Origin: a virus
Length of the DNA: 29,242 bases
Virus record (IMG/VR): IMGVR_UViG_3300005582_000071
Location: 1 to 29,242 of that record
Strand: one strand, 5' to 3'
The translations under genes and the position numbers were made by a program. The notes beneath the pieces are model-generated. The model did not search any database, was not told where the DNA came from, and saw only the letters and a program-made list of their open reading frames with translations. This document shows, in pieces, positions 17,700 to 25,194 of this stretch (its first letter is position 1; every line of letters starts with the position of its first letter).

Positions 17700-19478
17700 C
17701 TAGCCGTCGCAAGCGCTGCACGAAGGATCCATAGCCTTTACGGCTATATCACCACGAAGCACAGACTCTGTTCGCATATAGTACAGCGTCTTGATTCCTT
17801 GGTTCCACGCCTCCATATGTACCTGATTGATCCACTTAGGGGTAGCCTCAGTAGGGAACGCAAGGTTCAATGATACAGACTGATCTATGTACTGCTGTCG
17901 GATCCCCGCTTGGTAGATTAGGTCCAGCTGATTGATTTCCTTAAAGGTCTTGTAGACCTCCTTTACTAGAACTACGTCCATCATAGGGTCAGCCTCATTG
18001 CTTTGCATCAGCTTCCCCTTCTGGTAAATCCATCCGTCAAGCTCACCTATGTTCTGAACAGATCCTTCGTCGGCGAGTATCTGGTCCCAGGTCTCCTTGT
18101 TGTTGATGCCTATCTTACGCAGAACCCGCTCTAAGGTTGGGTTCTTGCGTATGAATGTACCCTTGGCGGACTGCTCGGTAAATACGTTGGCAGCCCAAGG
18201 CTCGATGCCTGCACTCACGTTACCGCTAAGCTTGGAGTTGGACACCGTAGGTGCTATCGCACGTAGGTGGGTGTTGCGAACACCGAAGCCACGACACCAT
18301 AGAGGCTCTCCGAACATCTTAGCCATATCGCGGCTAGCACGCTCTGATTCCATCTTGATGTGTGAGAAGATACGGCGCGTCTCGATCTGCGCCTGTAGCC
18401 CCTCAAATGGGGCTCCACGTTGCTGCAAGTAGGTGTGCCATCCGAGTACTCCCAGTCCAAGTGCCCGTCCCTTTTCAGCGGAACGAACCGAATTTTCGAA
18501 GCCCCTCATATTCTTGGCTTTCTGGATGAACTCCTCTAGTACGCCGTCCAAGAAGAACGTGGAGTAGTATACAACGTCTGTGTCCTTCCACTCGTCATAC
18601 TTGGCGAGGTTTAGTGAAGATAAACAGCAAACAAAGCTGTGGGACTCGTCGGTGTATAGGGTAATCTCAGAGCAGATGTTGGTCATAAATACCTTAAGTC
18701 CGTTGTGCTTGTACATCTCGGGGTTCTGCTTGTTGACGTTGCCTCGGTACATAATGTACGGCTGGCCTGTGGCCTTGCGCTTCTGCAGTACTTTAGACCA
18801 GCGACGGCGTGACTCATCATCGCCGTCCTCTAGCTTCCGCATAAACTTATCGGAGACAATAACTGACTGGTTTAGGTTAAGACACTGGCGGTTTACGTCG
18901 CCCTTTGGCTCGCGGATTTCAATCCACTCCCAAAAGTCTCCGTGCTCTATGCTTAGGTTCACCGATGCAGCACCCCTGCGTACGTTGCCCTGTGAGGTGG
19001 CGAGTATCGTTGAGTCGTATATCTTACAGAAGGGGACCACACCATCGGTAGTCCCATTGCTGTTGGAGATAGGTGACCCTGCAGGACGTAGCATATTAAG
19101 GCCGATGCCTACGCCTCCGCCGTGCTTGGCAAGAAGCATAGTCTCTAGGTTCTTCATCCCGATGTCGTGGATGCTGTCGCCGATGTCAACGCCAAAGCAA
19201 GAGATTGGAAGCCCACGATCTGTTCCCATATTGGCAAGCACTGGTGTGGCAAGGCCAAGCCAGTTGTTCCATATGTATCCGTAGAACTTGCTGGCAAGCT
19301 CGGGTCGATTTAGGCGGTATGCTGCCGCCTTAGCGACCCGTAGGTACGCATCCTTAGGCTTCTCGTCGTTGATGAGGTAGCCACGTGATATGGTCTTCAC
19401 GTACTCCTCTGTGTTTCCCCATTCGGGGAAGTCAACTCCGACTTCCCACCCTAGGCTCTCTGCAAAATTCTTAGACAT
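17700..19478 (-). CDS. nrdA: Class I ribonucleoside-diphosphate reductase, large (alpha) subunit, 592 aa
   Basis: It reduces ribonucleotides to deoxynucleotides for phage DNA synthesis, together with NrdB. Key residues are visible: Cys94 (LPISCFG), the substrate loop GGGVGIGLNMLRPAGS at about 120-135, Asn267-Cys269-Glu271 (TNICSEI, with the thiyl-radical Cys), Cys284/285 (FVCCLSSLNL) and the C-terminal redox pair CSAC. At 592 aa it is much shorter than E. coli NrdA (761 aa), because the N-terminal ATP-cone is absent; dATP feedback at the activity site should therefore be missing. I chose ATG 19478 over an upstream in-frame TTG at 19484. The start overlaps the stop of the DnaA-like gene by 8 bases. 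It is convergent with the + strand late genes. Confidence 0.93.
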   Translation of the reverse strand: MSKNFAESLGWEVGVDFPEWGNTEEYVKTISRGYLINDEKPKDAYLRVAKAAAYRLNRPELASKFYGYIWNNWLGLATPVLANMGTDRGLPISCFGVDIGDSIHDIGMKNLETMLLAKHGGGVGIGLNMLRPAGSPISNSNGTTDGVVPFCKIYDSTILATSQGNVRRGAASVNLSIEHGDFWEWIEIREPKGDVNRQCLNLNQSVIVSDKFMRKLEDGDDESRRRWSKVLQKRKATGQPYIMYRGNVNKQNPEMYKHNGLKVFMTNICSEITLYTDESHSFVCCLSSLNLAKYDEWKDTDVVYYSTFFLDGVLEEFIQKAKNMRGFENSVRSAEKGRALGLGVLGWHTYLQQRGAPFEGLQAQIETRRIFSHIKMESERASRDMAKMFGEPLWCRGFGVRNTHLRAIAPTVSNSKLSGNVSAGIEPWAANVFTEQSAKGTFIRKNPTLERVLRKIGINNKETWDQILADEGSVQNIGELDGWIYQKGKLMQSNEADPMMDVVLVKEVYKTFKEINQLDLIYQAGIRQQYIDQSVSLNLAFPTEATPKWINQVHMEAWNQGIKTLYYMRTESVLRGDIAVKAMDPSCSACDG

Positions 19479-19779
19479 TTTCAATTTTTGATTCTATGTT
19501 AAACTTCATCTTACTATAACGATTTCGATATAATGCGTTTGTATCTAGCTCACGTCTTACTGCCTTTGTGGTGGCTATCACTGTGGAGTGGTCTCTATTT
19601 ACTAGTCTGCCAATCTGCGTGGTACTCATTGATGAGTGCTCTCTCATAAGCTGAGTAAACACCTGACGTGCCTCACGTACGTAGGATATACGAGTCTTGT
19701 TACGTATATGGGAAATGCTAAGACCATACTCATTTCTTACCTCGTTAAAAACGATGGATTTGATTGTATTGTTGTCCAT
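19471..19779 (-). CDS. Stand-alone DnaA C-terminal (domain IV) DNA-binding protein, 102 aa
   Basis: The protein is only the DnaA box-binding domain: helices with VRNEYGLSISHIRNKTR, then REARQVFTQLMREHSSMSTTQIGRLV, then the signature NRDHSTV (DnaA: RDHTTV/DHSTV) at about residues 63-69 and a last basic helix. The AAA+ ATPase and domains I-II are absent, so it cannot open an origin by itself. It could bind DnaA boxes, regulate genes or recruit host replication proteins. It sits between nrdB (11 bases upstream) and nrdA (8-base overlap), so all three share one mRNA. In E. coli, DnaA is a regulator of nrdAB, which makes the position suggestive. Confidence 0.85.
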   Translation of the reverse strand: MDNNTIKSIVFNEVRNEYGLSISHIRNKTRISYVREARQVFTQLMREHSSMSTTQIGRLVNRDHSTVIATTKAVRRELDTNALYRNRYSKMKFNIESKIENV

Positions 19780-19790
19780 AAATTTAATTC

Positions 19791-20780
19791 TTACCAGATG
19801 TTTTCAAAGTCTTCTCCCTCGTTGGCCTTCGAATAGTCGGTAGGACGGATAGAGAAAAAGTCAGTATGGGTATGGCCACCAGTGAGATGGTAGAACCAAT
19901 CAAGCTGCGAAGCCTTCGACTCATCATACTCAAAGATACCATCGTATCCCAACTCCCGCAACTTTTCGTTGCCTCTTTTTTTAATAAACTCTTTTAGGTC
20001 CGAAGCCCTTAGGTTCTCGAGGTCTCCCATCTCAAACATCTTATCGATAAAGTTTATCTCCATATCAACAGCTACCCTAGCAGCCTCCTCAATCTTTTCC
20101 TTTACGCCAGCTCGGATGTACGGATCCTCTTCACACATATGGTTGAACAGGATGCATCCCATCTTGGAGTGGAGCGACTCATCCCTTACGGACCACTTCA
20201 TCTGTTGACCGATTCCCTTCAGCAGGTTACGCATCTGGAAGGAGTAAAGAACAGCAAAGGAAGAGTAGAGCGCCATACCTTCGGCGAAGGCAGAGAAGAC
20301 CGCTATAGAGCGGGCGACGTCCTGACGTGCCTTAGGGTCTATCTTAAGCATCTTGTGGTTGTAATCAGCCTTAGTGTCTACTAGGTTTTCAAACCTAGCG
20401 ACCGTTGAGGGCTCGCGAAGGAACGCCTCAAAGTCCTCAAGTCCTAACGTCTCGTTGAGGTAGCTGTAGGCTGTGGCGTGGATGGTCTCCTGTGATCCGA
20501 ACATCATAGCCATCTGCTTGATCTCGTGCTTAGGGAACCACTTGGTAACCATACCAGTCCAGTAGTCTGCAACAGCAGTCTCTGTCTGGGCGAAGCCTAG
20601 CAGGATGTTGCCTACGAGGTTCTTCTCGCTAGGGGTTAGGTTCTCCCTAAAGTCCTTGACATCGTTCTGCATAGATATCTCTGTGTGCAGCCAAAACGCT
20701 TGGGCCTGCTTGAGCCAACCCTCGGTATAGTATATTGGATATTCGAAAGGTTTGAAAGGAATGCGCTCGTCAAATAGCAT
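19791..20780 (-). CDS. nrdB: Class I ribonucleoside-diphosphate reductase, small (beta) subunit, 329 aa
   Basis: It houses the di-metal and radical cofactor that starts catalysis in NrdA. Ligands are placed by motif: Glu67 (QTETAV), Glu98 and His101 (QETIH), Glu167 (FAEGMALY), Glu201 and His204 (RDESLH). The radical Tyr is present at 105 (ETIHATAY). The 67-98 and 167-201 spacings (31 and 34) equal those of E. coli NrdB D84-E115 and E204-E238, so the first ligand here is Glu in place of Asp. The length is normal for short NrdB proteins, and the C-terminus ENIW is a likely NrdA-binding tail. It is the first gene after the terminator at 20801-20827, so it probably opens the nrd transcription unit, though I found no clear TAnnTTTG upstream. 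Confidence 0.93.
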   Translation of the reverse strand: MLFDERIPFKPFEYPIYYTEGWLKQAQAFWLHTEISMQNDVKDFRENLTPSEKNLVGNILLGFAQTETAVADYWTGMVTKWFPKHEIKQMAMMFGSQETIHATAYSYLNETLGLEDFEAFLREPSTVARFENLVDTKADYNHKMLKIDPKARQDVARSIAVFSAFAEGMALYSSFAVLYSFQMRNLLKGIGQQMKWSVRDESLHSKMGCILFNHMCEEDPYIRAGVKEKIEEAARVAVDMEINFIDKMFEMGDLENLRASDLKEFIKKRGNEKLRELGYDGIFEYDESKASQLDWFYHLTGGHTHTDFFSIRPTDYSKANEGEDFENIW

Positions 20781-20800
20781 AGGATTATTGTTTAGGTTAG

Positions 20801-20827
20801 AAAAGAAAGGGCCACACTCGGTGGCCC
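20801..20827 (-). terminator. Rho-independent terminator upstream of nrdB
   Basis: Read on the - strand, the stem GGGCCAC / GTGGCCC (7 bp, perfect) closes the loop CGAGT and is followed by TTTCTTTT. It lies 22 bases after the stop of the 137-aa gene and separates the replication/glycosyltransferase operon from the nrd unit. Confidence 0.9.
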
Positions 20828-20849
20828 AAAACGGATTGCGAAGATAGTG

Positions 20850-21263
20850 CTACTTGCTCAATCCTAGCAACTCTGTGATGTCTTTTCCCAAAGAAATATT
20901 GTAGTAACCCACCATCTTGACAATCATATTGTTATTGGTAAAGTGTGTAGTCTTTGGCATCCTTCGCTCCTCCCACTCAGGCTCTGGGAGTTCGCTTAAG
21001 CGGAACGACCAGACCCCAATAGGGGTTGAGTTGATGTAAACTGGGATAGTACCAAACATTGCCGCCCTTTCGATAAGGGCGTCATACTTCGACTTCTCAA
21101 TGACTAGGTTATCGTAGTGAATGTTGCGGCACTTAAGTTCTATGTCCGAGTTATGGACAAGGGAGTAGCAATCGTACTTAGACATCTTATGCTCGCTGAC
21201 CTGAAGGTCATCGGCAATTCTCTCCTTAATGAGGTTGAAGAGCTCCCTCTCGTACTTGATCAT
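20850..21263 (-). CDS. Putative PD-(D/E)XK-type nuclease, 137 aa
   Basis: The N-terminal helix (residues 1-25) is followed by a compact core: KYDCYSL (Asp31), then SDIELKCR with Glu42-x-Lys44, then a helix with IEKSKYDALIERA and the strands GTIPVYI and GVWSFRL. An Asp about ten residues before an ExK on the next strand, then a conserved Lys-containing helix, is the core layout of PD-(D/E)XK nucleases and VSR/resolvase-like enzymes. This is a motif-level guess. It overlaps the glycosyltransferase gene before it by 4 bases (ATGA) and is the last gene before the terminator at 20801-20827. Confidence 0.48.
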   Translation of the reverse strand: MIKYERELFNLIKERIADDLQVSEHKMSKYDCYSLVHNSDIELKCRNIHYDNLVIEKSKYDALIERAAMFGTIPVYINSTPIGVWSFRLSELPEPEWEERRMPKTTHFTNNNMIVKMVGYYNISLGKDITELLGLSK

Positions 21264-21793
21264 ATGTAGTTATAGTAGCTCACATAGCTGTTTAGGGCTA
21301 ACACTCTTCCTCTTGTCGAGCACTCTTCAGCATATTCGCCATCGTGGACGTAGCCGTCGTTACACCTAATGTCCTTAACATACTTCCATTTGACCATAAA
21401 AGAGGCAGAGTCGATTTCTCCAACATTTGGAATATCTACAGGGATAAGTCTAACACTTCCATCCTTTGATAATTGTCCCCAGGTTAGCATTGCTAAGTCC
21501 TTATTTAGGTGAGGCTTTACCGTCTTATACCAATCTGGGTGGATAATGTTGTCACTGTCTAGCCATAAAATCCAGTCGTTGTCTTCAAACGGGAAATTGT
21601 CAAACGCATAGTTTCTGTTGTGTGATCCAAATCCTCCAGTCATATTTGAATTCATACATACAGCACCATCAACAATAGGAGGATTCTCAACCAAGGAATC
21701 AAACACTATAATCCAATTACAATCTGTTGGTATAGACTTCTTTATTGTCTCAAGATTTTCCGGCCTATGGCAAGGTGTTATAATGTAAATCAT
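21260..21793 (-). CDS. GT-A type glycosyltransferase-like protein, 177 aa
   Basis: The N-terminus IYIITPCHRPENLETIKKSIP is the opening strand and helix of GT-A glycosyltransferases (GT2/GT43-like). GSHNRNYAFD near residue 60 and the metal-binding DxD in ILWLDSDNIIHPDW (Asp79-x-Asp81) follow. The C-terminal third has Cys residues and HDGEYAEEC, a candidate acceptor or base region. At 177 aa it is close to a minimal catalytic domain. It overlaps both neighbours by ATGA, so it is made together with the GT-B enzyme and the 137-aa protein. Targets could be modified phage DNA, virion proteins or host surface glycans; the sequence does not decide. Confidence 0.75.
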   Translation of the reverse strand: MIYIITPCHRPENLETIKKSIPTDCNWIIVFDSLVENPPIVDGAVCMNSNMTGGFGSHNRNYAFDNFPFEDNDWILWLDSDNIIHPDWYKTVKPHLNKDLAMLTWGQLSKDGSVRLIPVDIPNVGEIDSASFMVKWKYVKDIRCNDGYVHDGEYAEECSTRGRVLALNSYVSYYNYI

Positions 21794-22752
21794 AGCAAGT
21801 GCTTTAATCTTTTTTCGTTAATCAAATCAAGGTTATGATTAGGACAATCCTTCAGCATATCGTGCAGATTGTCTCCGAGCATTTTAGCCTTTTTTTTCGT
21901 CATAGACTCAATTGCTTCAGCCCAATCTTCCTTGGTTCTGACCAGCAAACCGGTCTCGTTGTGGATAATGCTTTTGCTGTAGGGCATTGTATTGGAAGCA
22001 ATGACTGCTGTTCTTGTATGTGCCGCCTCGGTTATCTTTAAATCGCTTTTACTCCAATTGAATTTATTGCCAACCAATGGCACAAGGCTTACATCAAAGT
22101 TTCTATACATACTTGCATAACTGTATATAGTCCTTGGCGACATAACATACTTTGCCCCAAGCTTTTCTGGGTAGTCTGATACCTGTACGCAATACAATTC
22201 TTTTTTTGAAAAATCATACCCAATACTTTGTACATCGTGGTCGTGACCTAGTGCACCAACATACCCGAAGGAAACAGTCTTGCTTTTGTACTTTTCTTGA
22301 TCAATCCATTGACTATCTCGATCATCAACAGCATTGTTTATAATCTCAACTATTGCCCTTGGGTTTACGTCAAGCATAAGTTTAGCTAAGTAGTGGGACG
22401 GCGTCCAGATGACGTCGGCGATACGTATGGTCTTCTTGATGTCTGGGCCGTAGTACACCTCGTAAAGACCCTTGGCAGGATTTCCGTTGTTGAGGTCCCA
22501 GTAGTCATCGTTGTCAAGTATCAACTTAACTCCGCGACTCTTAAGCATTTGACTGAACTTCTTATGGTTATTAACCGATAACTTGCGTGATACAATTAAG
22601 CTTGTTACAACATCTAAATTAATATCCTTTAGTTCGTTCAGTGATTGTATCCAGTGTATATTGACGCCTTGATTAGCAAGGCGTCTCAATGGGACGATCA
22701 GCCTATGGTAGTTTATACCACTAAGCCCATCGATATGCACCAAGGTTATCAT
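21790..22752 (-). CDS. GT-B (GT4-like) glycosyltransferase, 320 aa
   Basis: The N-terminal half opens with a Rossmann strand (MITLVHIDGLSGINYHRL) and contains LILDNDDYWD near 77-86. The C-terminal half has the typical FGYVGALGHDHD at 162-173 and the nucleotide-sugar site FNWSKSDLKITEAAHTRTAVIAS (231-253), followed by IIHNETGLLV and a DWAEAI helix. This is the two-domain GT-B arrangement at normal length. It is intracellular, with no signal peptide. The stop overlaps the ATG of the GT-A gene, and its own ATG overlaps the stop of the 72-aa gene (both ATGA), making a coupled cassette. Confidence 0.85.
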   Translation of the reverse strand: MITLVHIDGLSGINYHRLIVPLRRLANQGVNIHWIQSLNELKDINLDVVTSLIVSRKLSVNNHKKFSQMLKSRGVKLILDNDDYWDLNNGNPAKGLYEVYYGPDIKKTIRIADVIWTPSHYLAKLMLDVNPRAIVEIINNAVDDRDSQWIDQEKYKSKTVSFGYVGALGHDHDVQSIGYDFSKKELYCVQVSDYPEKLGAKYVMSPRTIYSYASMYRNFDVSLVPLVGNKFNWSKSDLKITEAAHTRTAVIASNTMPYSKSIIHNETGLLVRTKEDWAEAIESMTKKKAKMLGDNLHDMLKDCPNHNLDLINEKRLKHLL

Positions 22753-22967
22753 CGCTGCTGCTCTGCGTACTCCGTAAGTGCGGAGCGAATCATATCAAGC
22801 TCAAGACGAAATGATCGAGAGTACTTATTTGTTATCTCGCTTACCTGTTTTGGGTCTAGCAGAGGGCTTCCTTTTTGGTCGTGTAGGTCTTCGTACAGTT
22901 CCGCGCTCCCCGCTGAGATCCTCGAGGTCGCTATGAAGTACACTCGGCTTAGTTGCTCTAATGTCAT
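22749..22967 (-). CDS. Small helical protein, 72 aa, overlapping the RusA gene
   Basis: It is unrecognised. The product is acidic and basic mixed helix (LEQLSRVYFIATSRIS, then VSEITNKYSRSFRLELDMIRSALTEYAEQQR). The C-terminal half reads like a regular amphipathic coil and seems a genuine coding frame. The stop TGA overlaps the glycosyltransferase ATG by 4 bases, the usual junction in this operon. Its first 143 bases overlap, in another frame, the basic tail of RusA. Either both are translated or the RusA tail is a by-product. Confidence 0.6.
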   Translation of the reverse strand: MTLEQLSRVYFIATSRISAGSAELYEDLHDQKGSPLLDPKQVSEITNKYSRSFRLELDMIRSALTEYAEQQR

Positions 22968-23355
22968 TATCGTTATTGTTTTGAATTAAATTATAGTTAT
23001 AACAGATTATTTTAGCAAGGTATTCATCCTTTTTGAGTTGCGCGTCAAACGTGATTCTAAGTTCCAAGAAATGTTTAGGAGTATCATCGATAACGTATCC
23101 ATTATAGCGTAGATAATCTGCAAGGAACTTAACAGCAACAACAGAATTGTCAACGTCGAATTTAGAATTATACCGTAGGTGGATAGCAAAGCGGTCCGTA
23201 GACCACTTGTCGTGTCCTTCAAGCGCAGCGGTAAGGCCATTAAAATACTTTTCTTTTTCCCTGTGGCGGAACGTCCAAAACTTGCCAGCGTAGAGCTGAT
23301 TAAGTGACGGAGGCTTTGGTATTGATATCTCAATTTCATTATAATTATTTATCAC
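22825..23355 (-). CDS. rusA: RusA-family Holliday junction resolvase, 176 aa
   Basis: It cuts branched DNA made in replication and recombination. Visible are PPSLNQLYAG near the N-terminus and the catalytic set Asp67 and Asp69 (KFDVDNS), Lys76 and Asp90/Asp91 (GYVIDDTP); these positions nearly equal E. coli RusA D70, D72, K76, D91. The start is GTG (no ATG in frame), four bases after a perfect -7 element. The catalytic domain ends near residue 128; residues ~130-176 are an extra Arg/Lys/Pro-rich tail that overlaps the 72-aa gene. Usual RusA proteins are about 120-130 aa. Confidence 0.85.
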   Translation of the reverse strand: MINNYNEIEISIPKPPSLNQLYAGKFWTFRHREKEKYFNGLTAALEGHDKWSTDRFAIHLRYNSKFDVDNSVVAVKFLADYLRYNGYVIDDTPKHFLELRITFDAQLKKDEYLAKIICYNYNLIQNNNDNDIRATKPSVLHSDLEDLSGERGTVRRPTRPKRKPSARPKTGKRDNK

Positions 23356-23359
23356 TAAT

Positions 23360-23367
23360 CAAAGATA
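23360..23367 (-). promoter_or_regulatory. -7 promoter element TATCTTTG before rusA
   Basis: Read on the - strand, TATCTTTG follows the stop TAG of the primase-helicase gene by less than one base and precedes the rusA GTG by four bases (ATTA). It is identical to the element at 10195-10202 and lies at nearly the same distance from the start codon, so the rusA mRNA is predicted to be leaderless. It would drive the rusA, 72-aa, glycosyltransferase and 137-aa genes down to the terminator at 20801-20827. Confidence 0.6.
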
Positions 23368-25194
23368 CTAGAAAGCATCTTCATACACAACACCTTCGAA
23401 GTTTATTTTTGGTGGTGGGATATCGGCAAGTATAGACTTAAACAATGGCTTTCCTGTGAACTTGTTTACAAAGCCAGTGCTGAGCCTGTTCATCTCAAAC
23501 AGAACAGGATAGTCGAGGCTTGTGGGTTCCCCACCCGACTCGACCTCTCTAACCTTTCTGACGTGGACCTCAACGGTGCGCCTCATATCGTGCTCAGGAT
23601 GCTGAATCTTTCTATGAAACGTCAAGAAATTATCGCTCTTATTGACGAACTTACCCCCACCTTCGGTGTCCTCTGCGAAGGGCGCCTTCGGCAGCCCGTC
23701 CTCACCTTTACGCCTCTGTGCTTCGGTGATGGCGTGAGTCGACAGCCACAGGCCCATATTGTGGGACTGGGTAAACGTAAGGAACTCAGAAGCAGCCTCG
23801 TAGTGGTAGTCGTGGGTGGTGAGCGAGGAGCCAGACGACATCTGAATCTTGAGGCTGTTGTACGGATCGATGAAGTATCCGTCGTAGTTACCTTGACGTA
23901 TCAGCTTTTCTCCGAATACCAAAAGGTCACTATATGAGTAGATGCTGTTGTTGCTGATTATCGTGAAGTGGTCATTGACCCATTGGTACGACCTCTTAAG
24001 GTCGTAGCTATTCATCTCCTTGATCTGCATATTTGCAGCAAACTGGATTAGCTTCATCTTCACTGCAGCGGTACGGTTCTCTGCTGAGTATATAATCCAC
24101 CTCCAGTTATGATTCACGGCAGTAGAGACAATCATATAGAGGGAGAACGTGGACTTACCAATGTTTGATATGCCGTTGATTACCGTGAGGTCTCTCTTGA
24201 CTAGGAAGTGCTTATCAAAGTCATTGCACCCAGTGGTAAGGCCAAGCTGTAGCTTTCCGTCTATGTAGTCCTGAATCCATCGGTAGTCCTCATCATCGGA
24301 GGATATGAATGACATATCGCCGTCGTTAATCATCATCTCTAGCTTGGCGGAGTTCTCTCCCTCTAGTACCTCACGGATGGGCATTGTCTTGCCCTTCTCT
24401 ATGCCGTCCTTGATTGTGTTGCGTGCGGTCTCTATGGAGTCCACATCGCGCCTAAGTATCTCCCTCTCGAGTACGTGGTATGCCTCGTCCTCTTCCATTC
24501 TCCCAACAGCAATATATCCACCACATAGGATGGCGGCCTTGAGAAGCATTGTATGCTTCTCTCCGTCCTCTGCTCGGCGTATCATAGAGGACACCACCGC
24601 CAACTTATTGTAGTCGGTGTAGTGTTCCTTGGGCTGTATCTTCTGGGATATAGACTTCTCGGACATCATCTGTCCGAATATCTTGGAGCCTTCGTTGACG
24701 ACAATCTCTGGGTCGTAGCTGTCGAAACAGGCACGAGATTCGTTGATTCCTGAGGGGTCTACCTCTAGACCATACTCTTTATCAAAGTACGCCTGAAGTG
24801 CTCGGAAATGGTCTCTATGGAGGCTTGGATTGGATACGCTGACCAGTGCCTTGAGTCCTTCGCCGGATGGAGATATCCAGCAGGCGAATACATAAGGATC
24901 TGTAGACAAAACGTTCTTGCTTCCCTCTACATCTAGGTGGTCAAAGTCAAGAACAATCAGTCCACTATGCTGACGTATGGAGTCGTCCCTACGAGAGTCA
25001 AATTCACCCGCCCATAGGATCACCGGAAGCTTCTTCTTGGCTTCTTTTTGACCCCCTCTGAATTGCTGAATCAATGGTAGATGTTTCCCACCAGTCGAGA
25101 TTCTTTGGAGTGCGGCGGATATCGTTATGTACGATGGCTTTTCCGTCTGCAGAACGCTCGGAAATATTGTCACTGATTGTTCTAGTACGTTCAT
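23368..25194 (-). CDS. Primase-helicase: BT4734/VirE-like primase domain plus RecA-fold helicase, 608 aa
   Basis: Residues ~10-165 match the BT4734-like/VirE N-terminal type seen in Bacteroidetes elements: LPVILWAGEF, HSGLIVLDFDHLD (Asp83, Asp85), ISPSGEGLKALVSV and DPSGINESRACFDSYDP. This is an archaeo-eukaryotic primase-like domain with an acidic DxD centre. After a helical linker comes a RecA/DnaB-type ATPase: Walker A GISNIGKS (341-348), IIYSAEN, and Walker B in DGYFIDPYNSLK (Asp443). It should unwind DNA and lay primers at the phage fork. I chose ATG 25194 over the in-frame TTG 25206. Its first 191 bases overlap the tail of the MazG-like gene in another frame. Confidence 0.82.
   Translation of the reverse strand: MNVLEQSVTIFPSVLQTEKPSYITISAALQRISTGGKHLPLIQQFRGGQKEAKKKLPVILWAGEFDSRRDDSIRQHSGLIVLDFDHLDVEGSKNVLSTDPYVFACWISPSGEGLKALVSVSNPSLHRDHFRALQAYFDKEYGLEVDPSGINESRACFDSYDPEIVVNEGSKIFGQMMSEKSISQKIQPKEHYTDYNKLAVVSSMIRRAEDGEKHTMLLKAAILCGGYIAVGRMEEDEAYHVLEREILRRDVDSIETARNTIKDGIEKGKTMPIREVLEGENSAKLEMMINDGDMSFISSDDEDYRWIQDYIDGKLQLGLTTGCNDFDKHFLVKRDLTVINGISNIGKSTFSLYMIVSTAVNHNWRWIIYSAENRTAAVKMKLIQFAANMQIKEMNSYDLKRSYQWVNDHFTIISNNSIYSYSDLLVFGEKLIRQGNYDGYFIDPYNSLKIQMSSGSSLTTHDYHYEAASEFLTFTQSHNMGLWLSTHAITEAQRRKGEDGLPKAPFAEDTEGGGKFVNKSDNFLTFHRKIQHPEHDMRRTVEVHVRKVREVESGGEPTSLDYPVLFEMNRLSTGFVNKFTGKPLFKSILADIPPPKINFEGVVYEDAF

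Noticed and set aside
18580-19284. Long + strand frame of 234 codons opposite nrdA
   Set aside because: It is antisense to a clear RNR catalytic domain and shows no domain, no promoter and no start context.
19479-19484. TTG start for nrdA two codons earlier, and TTG 25206 for the primase-helicase
   Set aside because: In-frame ATGs (19478 and 25194) follow directly and agree with the expected domain starts.
23007-23339. - strand frame of 110 codons starting ATG close to the rusA promoter
   Set aside because: Its ATG lies 16 bases downstream of the rusA GTG start, but the resolvase motif lies in the GTG frame and this frame shows no fold.
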